This document shows positions 5,389-13,665 of a DNA stretch of 21,883 nt, piece by piece. The stretch is from positions 1 through 21,883 of the IMG/VR virus record IMGVR_UViG_3300048554_000489; one strand, 5' to 3'. The translations under genes were made by a program, and so were the position numbers. Numbering within the stretch: the first letter of the stretch is position 1; each line of letters opens with the position of its first letter. The notes beneath the pieces are model-generated. The model was not told the DNA's origin and did not search any database. It saw only the letters and a program-made list of their open reading frames with translations. Source of the DNA: a virus.

Positions 5389-5594
5389 ACGGACAATTCA
5401 TTATTAAAATAGGAACTGATCTTTTAGAGTTTTCTAATTACAATGATATTCCTGATAAATTTGATAATGTAATTATTTTCAAACCTGAAGTGCCTGATTC
5501 TCCACATAGTGAAGATGATCACAAACTAATAGAAACTTTCGATTCTAAATTAAAAGAATTGATGAAAAGGGAAACAAATGCCAGCGGTAACTAG
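5385..5594 (+). CDS. Hypothetical protein, 69 residues, TTG start
   Basis: Begins at TTG 5385 in a TTGA overlap with the upstream stop; no ATG occurs in frame until about codon 60, so TTG is the only sensible start. The sequence MNGQFIIKIGTDLLEFSNYN suggests a small beta-alpha fold, followed by an acidic linker (PEVPDSPHSEDDH) and a C-terminal helix. The 3' end overlaps the PAAR gene by 17 nt. Its position between basic peptides and the spike-tip protein suggests a tail or baseplate accessory role. Not recognised beyond that. Confidence 0.62.
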   Translation: MNGQFIIKIGTDLLEFSNYNDIPDKFDNVIIFKPEVPDSPHSEDDHKLIETFDSKLKELMKRETNASGN

Positions 5595-5868
5595 AATAGG
5601 GGATGCGGATGTTGCTCATTGTAGCGGTATGACTCGTGCCCAAGGTTCAAGTAATGTATTTGTAAACGGCATAGCAGTTTCTAGACAAGGTGATAATAAT
5701 ACAGGTCATCTATTACCTGGTGTTCCTTGTCCTTCTCATTCAGCACCGATTGCCTCTGGCAGTTCATCTGTATTTGTAAACGGTAAAGGGTGTGGTCGTG
5801 TTGGTGATGGTATATCTGGTTGTACATCGGTTGCCGCCGGTTCTTCTAATGTATTTGCAGGAGGATAA
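5578..5868 (+). CDS. PAAR-like spike tip protein (T4 gp5.4-like)
   Basis: A 96-residue PAAR protein. Three copies of the motif GSSxVFVNG/GSSNVF (about residues 23-31, 61-69 and 88-94), GD turns at 8-9, 38-39 and 76-77, and His/Cys residues (H14, H44, H54, C81) suited to one Zn site give the family pattern. PAAR proteins form a sharp cone on the end of the central spike of contractile tails and type VI secretion systems. In T4 the equivalent gp5.4 caps the gp5 spike. The gene sits directly before gp25, as in many T4-like structural clusters. ATG 5578 follows AGGG. The length is normal for a phage PAAR without a toxin extension. Confidence 0.9.
   Translation: MPAVTRIGDADVAHCSGMTRAQGSSNVFVNGIAVSRQGDNNTGHLLPGVPCPSHSAPIASGSSSVFVNGKGCGRVGDGISGCTSVAAGSSNVFAGG
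5859..5864 (+). promoter_or_regulatory. Strong ribosome-binding site for the gp25 fusion gene
   Basis: AGGAGG six bases before ATG 5871, inside the last codons of the PAAR gene. It is the closest match to the full Shine-Dalgarno consensus I noticed on the plus strand and fixes the start of the following gene, including its unusual N-terminal domains. Confidence 0.75.
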
Positions 5869-5870
5869 AA

Positions 5871-7067
5871 ATGGCAGCGCCACTATGGACAGTTAGTGAT
5901 AATGATGTATTCACTTCTATAAAGAGTGAACAAAAACTCAATATTAACTTACCCATACAAACAGAAAATGCAACAAATGATTTAGAGTTATTTTTAAATA
6001 CTCATAGATCAGCAAGTAGTACAATCTATGTTGATATGGATAATACACTTGCAGGTTTTAATATTAAACTTGCTCAATTATATGGTGTTGATAATCTACT
6101 AGACGCTAATGTTAGTTTATCTTCTATTGCACAACAAATTACAAACAATAGTCCTGGGTTCTTTTTAAACTTATCTGTATTACCTCAAGTATTTTTAGAT
6201 AATAGTAAAGGTTTATTAGATTTAGTACAATCAATACACGGTAGTTATTCTATATTAACAACTGAAGCGGGTACGACAGGTAATAGTGAAAAAACAACTT
6301 GGGTAAATAATAATCTTTCATCATTCGCCCCGACAGGTAGTGTTAATTTTGCTCAAAATTTTGATAAAGGACCTTTCGGTGGTGCGAATAAGATATTAAT
6401 TGATGATAGTCCTACCTATGTTGAACAATTTAAGGCAGCAGGGGGTCAGGCATTCAGATATATCTACACTACTTTAGTATCAGGTAGTTTACCAGAAGGA
6501 TTAAGTCTCGTTAATAATAGAATAGAAGGAACAGCACCTACTGTAAGTTCAGACACAACTTATACATTCACAATAAGACTAAATTATAATTCAGGATATA
6601 TAGACAGAATATTGAAAATATCTGTGCTTGCCAATATAAATAGAAGTATGACATATGACGCTTCTTCAACAAACAATAGTAAAAGCACTAAGGTCTGGAA
6701 AGACTTAAATCTGAATTTTACTAAAAATCCGGTGACAAATGATATTGTAAAGATAGATGGTGTTAATGCTGTGAAAAGAAGTGTTAGAAATTTAATCAAC
6801 ACAAATCATTATGAAAGATTTTTTCACCCTGAATTAGGATCAGGTATAAGAGAATTGTTATTCGAACCTATGACAGCTCTTACAGAAATATACCTAGCAA
6901 AAAAGATTGAAGAAGTATTAATTAATTATGAACCAAGAGTAAGATTAATTCAAGTTCTTGTCAGAGGAAATGCTGATCAGAACCATTACAATATAATGTT
7001 AGAATTTTATGTAGTTAATCATCCTGAACCGGTACAGATTGATACATTTTTAGAAAGATTAAGATAA
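5871..7067 (+). CDS. 25: Baseplate wedge gp25 fused to Ig-like and HAD phosphatase-like domains
   Basis: A 398-residue protein. The C-terminal part (about 275-398) is the T4 gp25 / GpW-gp25 domain: WKDLNLNFTKNP, VKRSVRNLI, ERFFHPELGSGIRELLFEP and a closing strand. gp25 joins the wedge inner ring and starts sheath assembly; T4 gp25 is only about 132 residues. The N-terminus has PLWTV and a later SGSLPEGLSL...NRIEGTAP (204-222), the pattern of a He_PIG-type Ig domain. Between them, residues 51-198 look like a HAD hydrolase of the 5'(3')-deoxyribonucleotidase kind: DMDNTL (D55, D57, T59), ILTTEAG (T130/T131), EKTTW (K141) and LIDDSP (D178, D179). All four HAD motifs are intact. The gene has a strong AGGAGG, and its stop directly abuts the gp6 start. 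The frame is continuous, so no frameshift explains the fusion. Confidence 0.88.
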   Translation: MAAPLWTVSDNDVFTSIKSEQKLNINLPIQTENATNDLELFLNTHRSASSTIYVDMDNTLAGFNIKLAQLYGVDNLLDANVSLSSIAQQITNNSPGFFLNLSVLPQVFLDNSKGLLDLVQSIHGSYSILTTEAGTTGNSEKTTWVNNNLSSFAPTGSVNFAQNFDKGPFGGANKILIDDSPTYVEQFKAAGGQAFRYIYTTLVSGSLPEGLSLVNNRIEGTAPTVSSDTTYTFTIRLNYNSGYIDRILKISVLANINRSMTYDASSTNNSKSTKVWKDLNLNFTKNPVTNDIVKIDGVNAVKRSVRNLINTNHYERFFHPELGSGIRELLFEPMTALTEIYLAKKIEEVLINYEPRVRLIQVLVRGNADQNHYNIMLEFYVVNHPEPVQIDTFLERLR

Positions 7068-8945
7068 ATGGCAACAACAACTAGTGCAACTGAAACAAAG
7101 AAATTACAGGTTACTGAATTAGACTTTGATCAGATAAAAAATAATTTAAAACAGTTCTTACGAAATCAAACTGAATTTGCTGATTTTGATTTTGAAGGTT
7201 CTGGTATGGCAGTTCTTATTGATTTACTTGCATACAACACACACTATTTAGGATTTAATGCCAACATGGCAGCAAATGAAAGTTTCTTAGACTCTGCTGA
7301 ATTGCGTTCTAGTGTAGTTTCATTAGCAAAGATGTTAGGGTATACTCCTTCATCTGCTATTTCGCCAACTGCTATCATTGATGTAACCCTTACTAATGCT
7401 ACAGGTGCTTCGGTGACAATGCCTGCGGGTACAAAATTTACTTCAACTCTAGACGGTGACTCATACACATATGTTACCAATTCTGATTTATCAATTACAC
7501 CTACTGACGGTGTTTATACTTTTTCAAATGTAAACATATATGAAGGTACTAGAGTCACTTTTGAATATACGATTGATAATACAAATGAAGAGCAAAGATA
7601 TGTTATACCTAATAACAATGTTGATATAACAACTTTAGGTGTATTAGTTCAAAATTCAGTTTCAGATACAACAAGTTTTACATATACAAAAGCAAGTTCT
7701 CAAGTAGGAGTAACCTCAACAAGTAAAGTTTATTTTTGTCAAGAGGTTGAAGATGGTCAATTTGAAATATATTTTGGTGATGGTGTTACCGGATTTAAAC
7801 CATCTGATGGTAATATTATAAAACTAACTTATATTGTAACCAATAAAAACGCTTCAAATGGTGCAAACACATTTACACCTTCGGGAACGATAGGTGGGTT
7901 TTCATCAACAACAAAAACAATTTCAAAATCTTCTGGTGGTACAAACGCTGAAACTATCGCTTCTGTTAAACTAAATGCACCTTTACAATTTTCTGCTCAA
8001 GATAGGGCGGTCACTGCTGCTGATTATAAAACACTAGTGAAAAAAATATATCCTGCCGCAAGTGCTATTCAAGTATGGGGTGGTGAAGATAATTCTGTAC
8101 CTGCATATGGTCGAGTTTATATATCTGTTAAAGCAAAAGACGGAACAACAATTACAAGTGCTGATAAAGCAAGTATTCAAACACAACTAGAAGATTTTGC
8201 TGTCGCTTCAGTTAGACCAGTAATTACTGATCCTGAAACAACTTTTATTACTTTAAAAACTACATTCAAATATGATAGTAATTCAACGGTTGAGGATGCT
8301 ACAGCACTTGCAAGTAAAATACAAACTGTTATTTCAAATTATAGTGATGACAACTTAGATAATTTTGTAGGTGTGTTTAGACATTCTGCATTGACAGGAT
8401 TGATTGATAATGTGGACAATTCTATATTAAGTAATATAACAACTGTTCAAATGTATCAATTGTTTAAACCTATAACAACTTCTTTAGTATCACAAGCATA
8501 TACAATAGGATTTAATAATGCAATTTATAATCCTCATACCGGACATAATTCAGGTGCTGGAGTTATTCAGTCAACAGGATTTTATTTAAATACTGATACA
8601 ACTACTGAATATTTTTTTAATGATGATGGTAGTGGTAATATTCGATTGTATCATTTAGTATCAGGTGTTAAAACATATGACAATAATACTTGGGGTACTG
8701 TTAATTATCTTACAGGTGAAATTAAAATTGCTTCTGCAATTATAAATTCTATTTCAAATGTAGATGGTGTCGCTTCAACTTCGATACGAGTTACCGTAAA
8801 ACCTAGTTCAAATGATGTTGCACCAGTAAGAGGACAAATTTTAAGTATTGATATATCAAACTCTTCAATTACTGGTCAGGTTGATACGATTGCGTCTGGT
8901 TCTAGTTCATCTGGAGTAGGATACACAACAACAACATCATACTAA
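7068..8945 (+). CDS. 6: Baseplate wedge protein gp6
   Basis: A 625-residue protein close in length to T4 gp6 (660). The N-terminus has FDQIKNNLKQFLRNQTEF and then LIDLLAYNTHYLGFNANMAA with NESFLDSAELRSSVVSLAK, a pattern typical of gp6 and related baseplate J proteins. A BaseplateJ-like core follows at about residues 300-360 (AQDRAVTAADYKTLV, IQVWGGED, YGRVYISVK). In T4, gp6 dimers form the continuous inner ring of the wedges and bind gp25, gp53 and gp7. The ATG follows the gp25 stop with no gap, so expression of the two is coupled. The C-terminal ~120 residues are Ser/Thr/Asn-rich, normal for marine relatives. No damage seen. Confidence 0.92.
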   Translation: MATTTSATETKKLQVTELDFDQIKNNLKQFLRNQTEFADFDFEGSGMAVLIDLLAYNTHYLGFNANMAANESFLDSAELRSSVVSLAKMLGYTPSSAISPTAIIDVTLTNATGASVTMPAGTKFTSTLDGDSYTYVTNSDLSITPTDGVYTFSNVNIYEGTRVTFEYTIDNTNEEQRYVIPNNNVDITTLGVLVQNSVSDTTSFTYTKASSQVGVTSTSKVYFCQEVEDGQFEIYFGDGVTGFKPSDGNIIKLTYIVTNKNASNGANTFTPSGTIGGFSSTTKTISKSSGGTNAETIASVKLNAPLQFSAQDRAVTAADYKTLVKKIYPAASAIQVWGGEDNSVPAYGRVYISVKAKDGTTITSADKASIQTQLEDFAVASVRPVITDPETTFITLKTTFKYDSNSTVEDATALASKIQTVISNYSDDNLDNFVGVFRHSALTGLIDNVDNSILSNITTVQMYQLFKPITTSLVSQAYTIGFNNAIYNPHTGHNSGAGVIQSTGFYLNTDTTTEYFFNDDGSGNIRLYHLVSGVKTYDNNTWGTVNYLTGEIKIASAIINSISNVDGVASTSIRVTVKPSSNDVAPVRGQILSIDISNSSITGQVDTIASGSSSSGVGYTTTTSY

Positions 8946-8946
8946 A

Positions 8947-11520
8947 ATGGAAAATTATTACACCTTAAAAGAAAAACTATCTTCTCTAGTAGGTCAACAA
9001 TCACCCGAGTATATACAATCAGAACATCCAGGATTTACTGAATTTGTTAAATCATATTTTATTTTTATGGAATCTGCCGAAATGCAGGTTACAGATATTT
9101 CTGAACAGGATGAAATATTATTAGAAACTGAAAACACAACATTAACTGGTAGAATAATAAATGAAGATGGTTCAGTACCTTTACTAGAAAGTAATAGTTT
9201 CGCTTCTGCATTTACTTTAGGTGAAATTATTACAGGTCAAACTACGGGTGCAACTTCAACTATTCTAAGTCCTGATATTTCAAATTCAAAACTATTCATA
9301 TCTGCAAACTCAAGATTTAAAACTGGCGAAACAATTACAGGAGCAACTTCTGGTGCAACTGCAAAGGTCAGTAAATATAGAGGTAATCCTGTACAAAATA
9401 TTCAACAGTTTTTAAACTTATCAGATTCTGATAAAACATTATTTGATTTCTTATCTAATATGAGAAAATCTTTTATGTCAGGTATAACTGAAAATTTATT
9501 TACAGATGTTGACAAAAGAAAGGCGATGAAAAATATTAAAGGTTTGTATCGTGCCAAAGGTACTGCAAAAGCAAACAAACTTTTCTTTCAAATGTTATTC
9601 AATGAAACTCCTGATATCTATTATCCTAATAGAGACTTATTAAAACCATCTATCGGTAAATTTTCAAGTAAAAGTGTTTTAAGAGTTTTACAAACTTCAG
9701 GTAATGTATTAAATCTTACAGGTAAAAATATTACAATGGTAAGTGGGACTAATACTGCAAGTGCCTTAGTAGAAAATGTTACCGCTTTTGGTATTGGTGG
9801 TATATTCTTATACGAATTAGAATTGAATGCCGAAACAATATCAGGAACATTTTTAGAAAATGCAACAATAACAGGTGTTGATAATATAGACGAAACAAAG
9901 GTCGCAAAAGGCACAATTAAAAAGATATTAGAAAATGTTAATATCGTAAATGACGGACACTTATATACTACTGATAGTTCGGTCACTTTATCTGGCGGTA
10001 GTGGTTCAGGTGCTACTGCGTTAATTGAAGAAGTGGGATCAGGTGGTCTTGATGAAATTATTGTTTCAGACGGTGGTGCAAATTATGTTGTGGGTGATAC
10101 AATTAGTTTCAATTATACAAATTCTGGTGGTGCAAGTGCTGAAGCGGTTGTTGCTGTTGTAAACGGAGGATTTAATTTAAATGAAGGAAGTACATCTACA
10201 ACCGAAACAGAAAGTCATATTATTTTAGAAGATGGTACACAGGCCGGCGATCCTTATGATGGAAATAAAATGGTTCAAGAATCAGGAACATCATCAACAA
10301 AAGATATTACAGATGTTAGACTTACAAGAACAGGTTTTGGAATGAATTCTTTACCAGCCGCTACGGTAACAAGTAGTAGTGGTTCAGGTGCTGTAATTAA
10401 AACATACGGTAGTCAAATAGGTAGAATTAAAAAGTTTAAAATTTTAGATCAAGGAATTAGTTATACATCAGCACCAACTGTCATATTAGAAGGTAATGCT
10501 GTTTTTAAAACATCAACCGGCACAATTTCTGCTAATGAAACATTTACTGGTAGTGGTAGTACGACAGGTACTTTAAAATCTATTGATACAAATACAAATA
10601 GAATTTCATTTACAACTGCAAGTGGGGCTGTTGTTGCCGATCAAACTTTAACATTTTCTGGATCAGGAACAGTATTAATTAAAAAAGTAGATCAAGCAAC
10701 TGCTACTTCAACTATTAATACAAAAGTTATAACAACTGGTGAATACACAACTCAAGACGGATTTATTTCAGAAAAAGATAAACGAGTTCAAGACAGTTTA
10801 TATTATCAAGATTATTCTTATGTTGTAAAAGTAGGTGAAAGTATTACTAAATGGAGAGACTATATTAAAAAGGCAATTCACCCATCTGGATTTGCCGTAT
10901 CTGGTCTTGTAAGAATTCAAAGTAGAGTAAGTGGTCAGATTTCTGTACCGGTTGATGGTATTGTATCAGGCGTTCAAGACACACCATTATTCTCAACTTA
11001 CAAATTCTTATTTGCAACTGTATTTGGTAGAAGAGCAGGAACATCAACTGGTACAAGTTTAAGAGCAAATCCTGCTGTGGGTAATGATAATAGAGATACA
11101 CATACTGCGAATACAAGAGATGTCACCGTAAATAGAAAAGTGACCATAAAGATAGTAGGTGATTCTGAAGATTTTGGTTTCAAAATACGAGGTCAAGTCA
11201 GAAAACATGGATACGCATATGCTGGACCTAGACTGAAAAATGCATTTCAATTTGGATTGTATTCAGGACCTTATAATACAGGTACAGGTGTGCCTGTAGC
11301 ACAATGGGGAAACTATAAATTATCAGGAATGTTAGATAGTTCTTTGAATGGTACTACATTAACATTAGCAGAATTAGAAGATCCTACGAATAATAGTAGA
11401 AATTTAAAGACGAATATTGCGTTCCCAATCGAGTTTTCCAATACAGTAGGGGATTTCTCTTCAACTACTAGAACTTTTGACAGTTCAAACACAACTTTTG
11501 ATGAGGACGATCTATCTTAA
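8947..11520 (+). CDS. Large virion protein in the gp7 position (baseplate wedge)
   Basis: An 857-residue protein. The start, LVGQQSPEYIQSEHPGFTEF followed by VKSYFIFME, is the N-terminal motif of many marine phage virion proteins (QxPEFI...YPxFxxFxxxYY). A conserved C-terminal block at about 618-665 reads YYQDYSYVVKVGESITKWRD, then HPSGFAVSG. The middle holds repeated beta modules: GEIITGQTTGAT and GETITGATSGATAKV near 95-140, GGSGSGATALIEEV near 350, and SSGSGAVIKTYG near 480. Its place between gp6 and gp8 is that of T4 gp7, the wedge initiator of 1032 residues, but I cannot show homology to gp7 by eye, so no symbol is given. One base separates it from gp6. It probably assembles into the wedge or an attached fibre. 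Confidence 0.75.
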   Translation: MENYYTLKEKLSSLVGQQSPEYIQSEHPGFTEFVKSYFIFMESAEMQVTDISEQDEILLETENTTLTGRIINEDGSVPLLESNSFASAFTLGEIITGQTTGATSTILSPDISNSKLFISANSRFKTGETITGATSGATAKVSKYRGNPVQNIQQFLNLSDSDKTLFDFLSNMRKSFMSGITENLFTDVDKRKAMKNIKGLYRAKGTAKANKLFFQMLFNETPDIYYPNRDLLKPSIGKFSSKSVLRVLQTSGNVLNLTGKNITMVSGTNTASALVENVTAFGIGGIFLYELELNAETISGTFLENATITGVDNIDETKVAKGTIKKILENVNIVNDGHLYTTDSSVTLSGGSGSGATALIEEVGSGGLDEIIVSDGGANYVVGDTISFNYTNSGGASAEAVVAVVNGGFNLNEGSTSTTETESHIILEDGTQAGDPYDGNKMVQESGTSSTKDITDVRLTRTGFGMNSLPAATVTSSSGSGAVIKTYGSQIGRIKKFKILDQGISYTSAPTVILEGNAVFKTSTGTISANETFTGSGSTTGTLKSIDTNTNRISFTTASGAVVADQTLTFSGSGTVLIKKVDQATATSTINTKVITTGEYTTQDGFISEKDKRVQDSLYYQDYSYVVKVGESITKWRDYIKKAIHPSGFAVSGLVRIQSRVSGQISVPVDGIVSGVQDTPLFSTYKFLFATVFGRRAGTSTGTSLRANPAVGNDNRDTHTANTRDVTVNRKVTIKIVGDSEDFGFKIRGQVRKHGYAYAGPRLKNAFQFGLYSGPYNTGTGVPVAQWGNYKLSGMLDSSLNGTTLTLAELEDPTNNSRNLKTNIAFPIEFSNTVGDFSSTTRTFDSSNTTFDEDDLS

Positions 11521-11523
11521 TCG

Positions 11524-11531
11524 TATAAATA
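11524..11531 (+). promoter_or_regulatory. Late-promoter box
   Basis: TATAAATA in the 17-base gap after the gp7-position gene, six bases before ATG 11538. There is no Shine-Dalgarno between box and start, so a transcript from it would be essentially leaderless. Probably adds late expression of the small fibre-like gene. Confidence 0.5.
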
Positions 11532-11537
11532 GTTTAT

Positions 11538-12122
11538 ATGGCAAAACAATCAATAAATTTAGGTTCAACTGCAAACGATGGAGGAGGTACTACTCTTCGT
11601 GCTGGTGGTGATATAGTAAATGATAACTTTAATGAGTTATATACTGCATTAGGTAATGGTACTGCTTTACAAATTAGTTTAGGATCACCGAGTACAGGTG
11701 ATGTATTAACTTGGAATGGTTCAATATTTACTACTGCTTCACCAACACTTGATAACATTGTTGAAGATACAACACCACAACTTGGTGGTAATCTAGATGT
11801 TAATACAAAACAAATTATATCAGCAAGTAATAACAATATCGTTATCACACCTAATGGTTCAGGTTCTGTCGTATTAGATGGTCAATCTTGGCCACAAGCA
11901 GACGGTTCTGCTAATCAAGTTTTAAAAACAGACGGATCAGGACAATTATCTTATAGTAATCTTGAAACCGTTGCTGCTACTCATCTTCAACTTCCTGTTT
12001 ATGCAACTACAAGTGCTAGAGATACTGCTCTCGGTTCTCCTGCTGCTGGAATGATGATTTACTTAACCGCAACAAACAAAGCACAAGTGTACAATGGTAC
12101 TGCTTGGACAGACTTACATTAG
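11538..12122 (+). CDS. Small tail-fibre-like virion protein, 194 residues
   Basis: The N-terminal motif INLGSTANDGGGTTLRAGGD, followed by INDNFNELY-like sequence (VNDNFNELYTAL), is common to many marine phage fibre and decoration proteins. The middle, NLDVNTKQIISASNNNIVIT with PNGSGSVVLDG, resembles triple-beta fibre shafts. The C-terminus reads TSARDTALGSPAAGMMIYLT, ending VYNGTAWTDLH, a small globular tip module frequent in phage structural proteins. It lies between the gp7-position gene and gp8, where T4 has no gene, and has a late-promoter box at each side. A short fibre or wedge-associated decoration protein is likely; receptor binding cannot be claimed from sequence. Confidence 0.72.
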   Translation: MAKQSINLGSTANDGGGTTLRAGGDIVNDNFNELYTALGNGTALQISLGSPSTGDVLTWNGSIFTTASPTLDNIVEDTTPQLGGNLDVNTKQIISASNNNIVITPNGSGSVVLDGQSWPQADGSANQVLKTDGSGQLSYSNLETVAATHLQLPVYATTSARDTALGSPAAGMMIYLTATNKAQVYNGTAWTDLH

Positions 12123-12156
12123 AGGATAAATAACAGGTAAACCTTAATTAAGTTTG

Positions 12157-12164
12157 TATAAATA
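12157..12164 (+). promoter_or_regulatory. Late promoter for gp8 and following genes
   Basis: TATAAATA in the 60-base gap before gp8. Unlike the other boxes it leaves room for a leader of about 13 bases that contains AGGA before ATG 12183. A 10-bp perfect palindrome, CTTAATTAAG (12143-12152), lies five bases upstream. It probably drives gp8, the DUF4815 protein and the two genes after it. Confidence 0.62.
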
Positions 12165-12182
12165 GTTAAATAGGAAAAAATA

Positions 12183-13655
12183 ATGGCTGCAATAATCACT
12201 TCAAAATTTAGATTAAACAATGCGGAACAGTTCGTTGAGTCTTTCTCGGAATCAGCGGCAACTGCATATTACTTGTTTATCGGTAGATCATCTACTTGGC
12301 AAACAGATGTAGATGTTCAAGGAAATTCAATAGTAGAAGGAACTGACTCTGTACCACCTACACCAAATGATGATGTAGTATCAGAATTCTACAACTATGA
12401 TGAAATTCTTGGACTTAAAAAGGTCGCTTCTTCAGATGTTTCTCAAGTTATTCCCAAAAGAACATGGACAACTGGCACAACTTATGATATGTACGAACAT
12501 AATATAAGTGCTTCAAATACCTCAAATAGTGGTGCAACAAATATATTTGACGCAAGTATCTATGTAATTAATTCTGCTAATAATGTTTACAAAGTCATTG
12601 AAAATGATGGTGCAACTGCTTCAACTAGTGAACCAACTTCTACTTCAAATTCTATATTCTCAACTGCTGACGGATACAGATGGAAATATATGTATTCACT
12701 AAGTACAACACAGGTTACAAACTTTGTATCAACTGACTTCATGCCTGTATCAACAAACTCAACTGTAGCAGCTGCGGCTGTTAACGGTGCATTAGATACA
12801 GTTCTAATCGCTGCTGGTGGTTCTTCTTATGATGTAAGTGGCGGAGGTACTTCAGGAACAATTACTGCTGTTCCTATTCGTGGTGATGGTTCTGGTGGTG
12901 TTGCTTCGGTAACTCTTTCATCTGGTACAGTAAGTGCGGTTACAATCACAACTGCTGGTACTAACTATACATATGCATATATTCGTAATGCAGATTTAAT
13001 TGCTGCAACAAATGCCGGAGGTAACGGAACTGGTGCAAACTTAAATGTAATTATTCCACCTAAGGGTGGTCACGGTAAAGACTCCGTAAAAGAATTAGGT
13101 GGTTTCTTCGTAATGATGAATACAGATTTAACTGGTAGTGAAGGTACTTCCGATATTCTTGCAACAAACGATTTCAGAACAGTAGGTATCGTAAGAGACC
13201 CAACAAACTTTGGTACTTCAACTGTTTCATCTGGTACTACATTAAGAGGTGCTAAGGCAATTAAAATTGCTTCATCTCCTACACCAGGTACATTTACGAT
13301 TGATGAAGAAATAAATCAAGCAACTACTGGTGCTGTTGGTCGTGTAGTATCTTGGGACTCTGACAATAAAATTTTATACTATTGTCAAACTAGATTCCCA
13401 GATTATGGTACAGACGCAAATGGAAATTTAACTGCATTTAGTGGTAACAATGTAATAACAGGACAAAGTTCAAGTGCAACTGCAACTCCAGATACTGGTT
13501 CAAGTGCAACTGTGAATGCTGTTGTATTCTCTTCCGGTTATTCTAATCCTGAAATACAACCTGATTCAGGAGATATAATCTATGTAGAACACAGGTCGCC
13601 GATTTCCCGTGCTTCTGACCAGACAGAAAATATTAAATTAATTATTGAATTCTAG
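12183..13655 (+). CDS. 8: Baseplate wedge protein gp8
   Basis: A 490-residue protein. The N-terminus (KFRLNNAEQFVESF, then YYLFIGRSSTW) and the next block (SEFYNYDEILGLKKVASSDV, then VIPKRTWTTGTTYDMYEHN) follow T4 gp8, as does the C-terminal strand IIYVEHRSPISRASDQTE ending in IEF. T4 gp8 is 334 residues; the extra length lies mainly in two Gly/Ser/Thr-rich beta insertions, at about 200-285 (GGGTSGTITAVPIRGDGSGG) and about 365-460. In T4, gp8 dimers bind gp10, gp7 and gp6 at the periphery of the wedge. AGGA is correctly placed before the ATG. The next gene begins ten bases after the stop. Confidence 0.9.
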   Translation: MAAIITSKFRLNNAEQFVESFSESAATAYYLFIGRSSTWQTDVDVQGNSIVEGTDSVPPTPNDDVVSEFYNYDEILGLKKVASSDVSQVIPKRTWTTGTTYDMYEHNISASNTSNSGATNIFDASIYVINSANNVYKVIENDGATASTSEPTSTSNSIFSTADGYRWKYMYSLSTTQVTNFVSTDFMPVSTNSTVAAAAVNGALDTVLIAAGGSSYDVSGGGTSGTITAVPIRGDGSGGVASVTLSSGTVSAVTITTAGTNYTYAYIRNADLIAATNAGGNGTGANLNVIIPPKGGHGKDSVKELGGFFVMMNTDLTGSEGTSDILATNDFRTVGIVRDPTNFGTSTVSSGTTLRGAKAIKIASSPTPGTFTIDEEINQATTGAVGRVVSWDSDNKILYYCQTRFPDYGTDANGNLTAFSGNNVITGQSSSATATPDTGSSATVNAVVFSSGYSNPEIQPDSGDIIYVEHRSPISRASDQTENIKLIIEF

Positions 13656-13665
13656 AAAGATATAA

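Noticed and set aside
6635-6642. A TATAAATA octamer on the plus strand inside the gp25 gene.
   Set aside because: It lies within coding sequence with no start codon or operon boundary after it. In DNA this AT-rich a few such octamers are expected by chance, so I only called boxes lying between genes and before a start.
9621-9986. A 121-codon minus-strand ORF within the gp7-position gene, and similar antisense ORFs at 7244-7480, 11534-11848, 14265-14504, 16195-16455, 17418-17645, 19923-20198 and 21406-21630.
   Set aside because: All lie opposite long well-supported coding frames, lack ribosome-binding sites and have composition typical of shadow frames.
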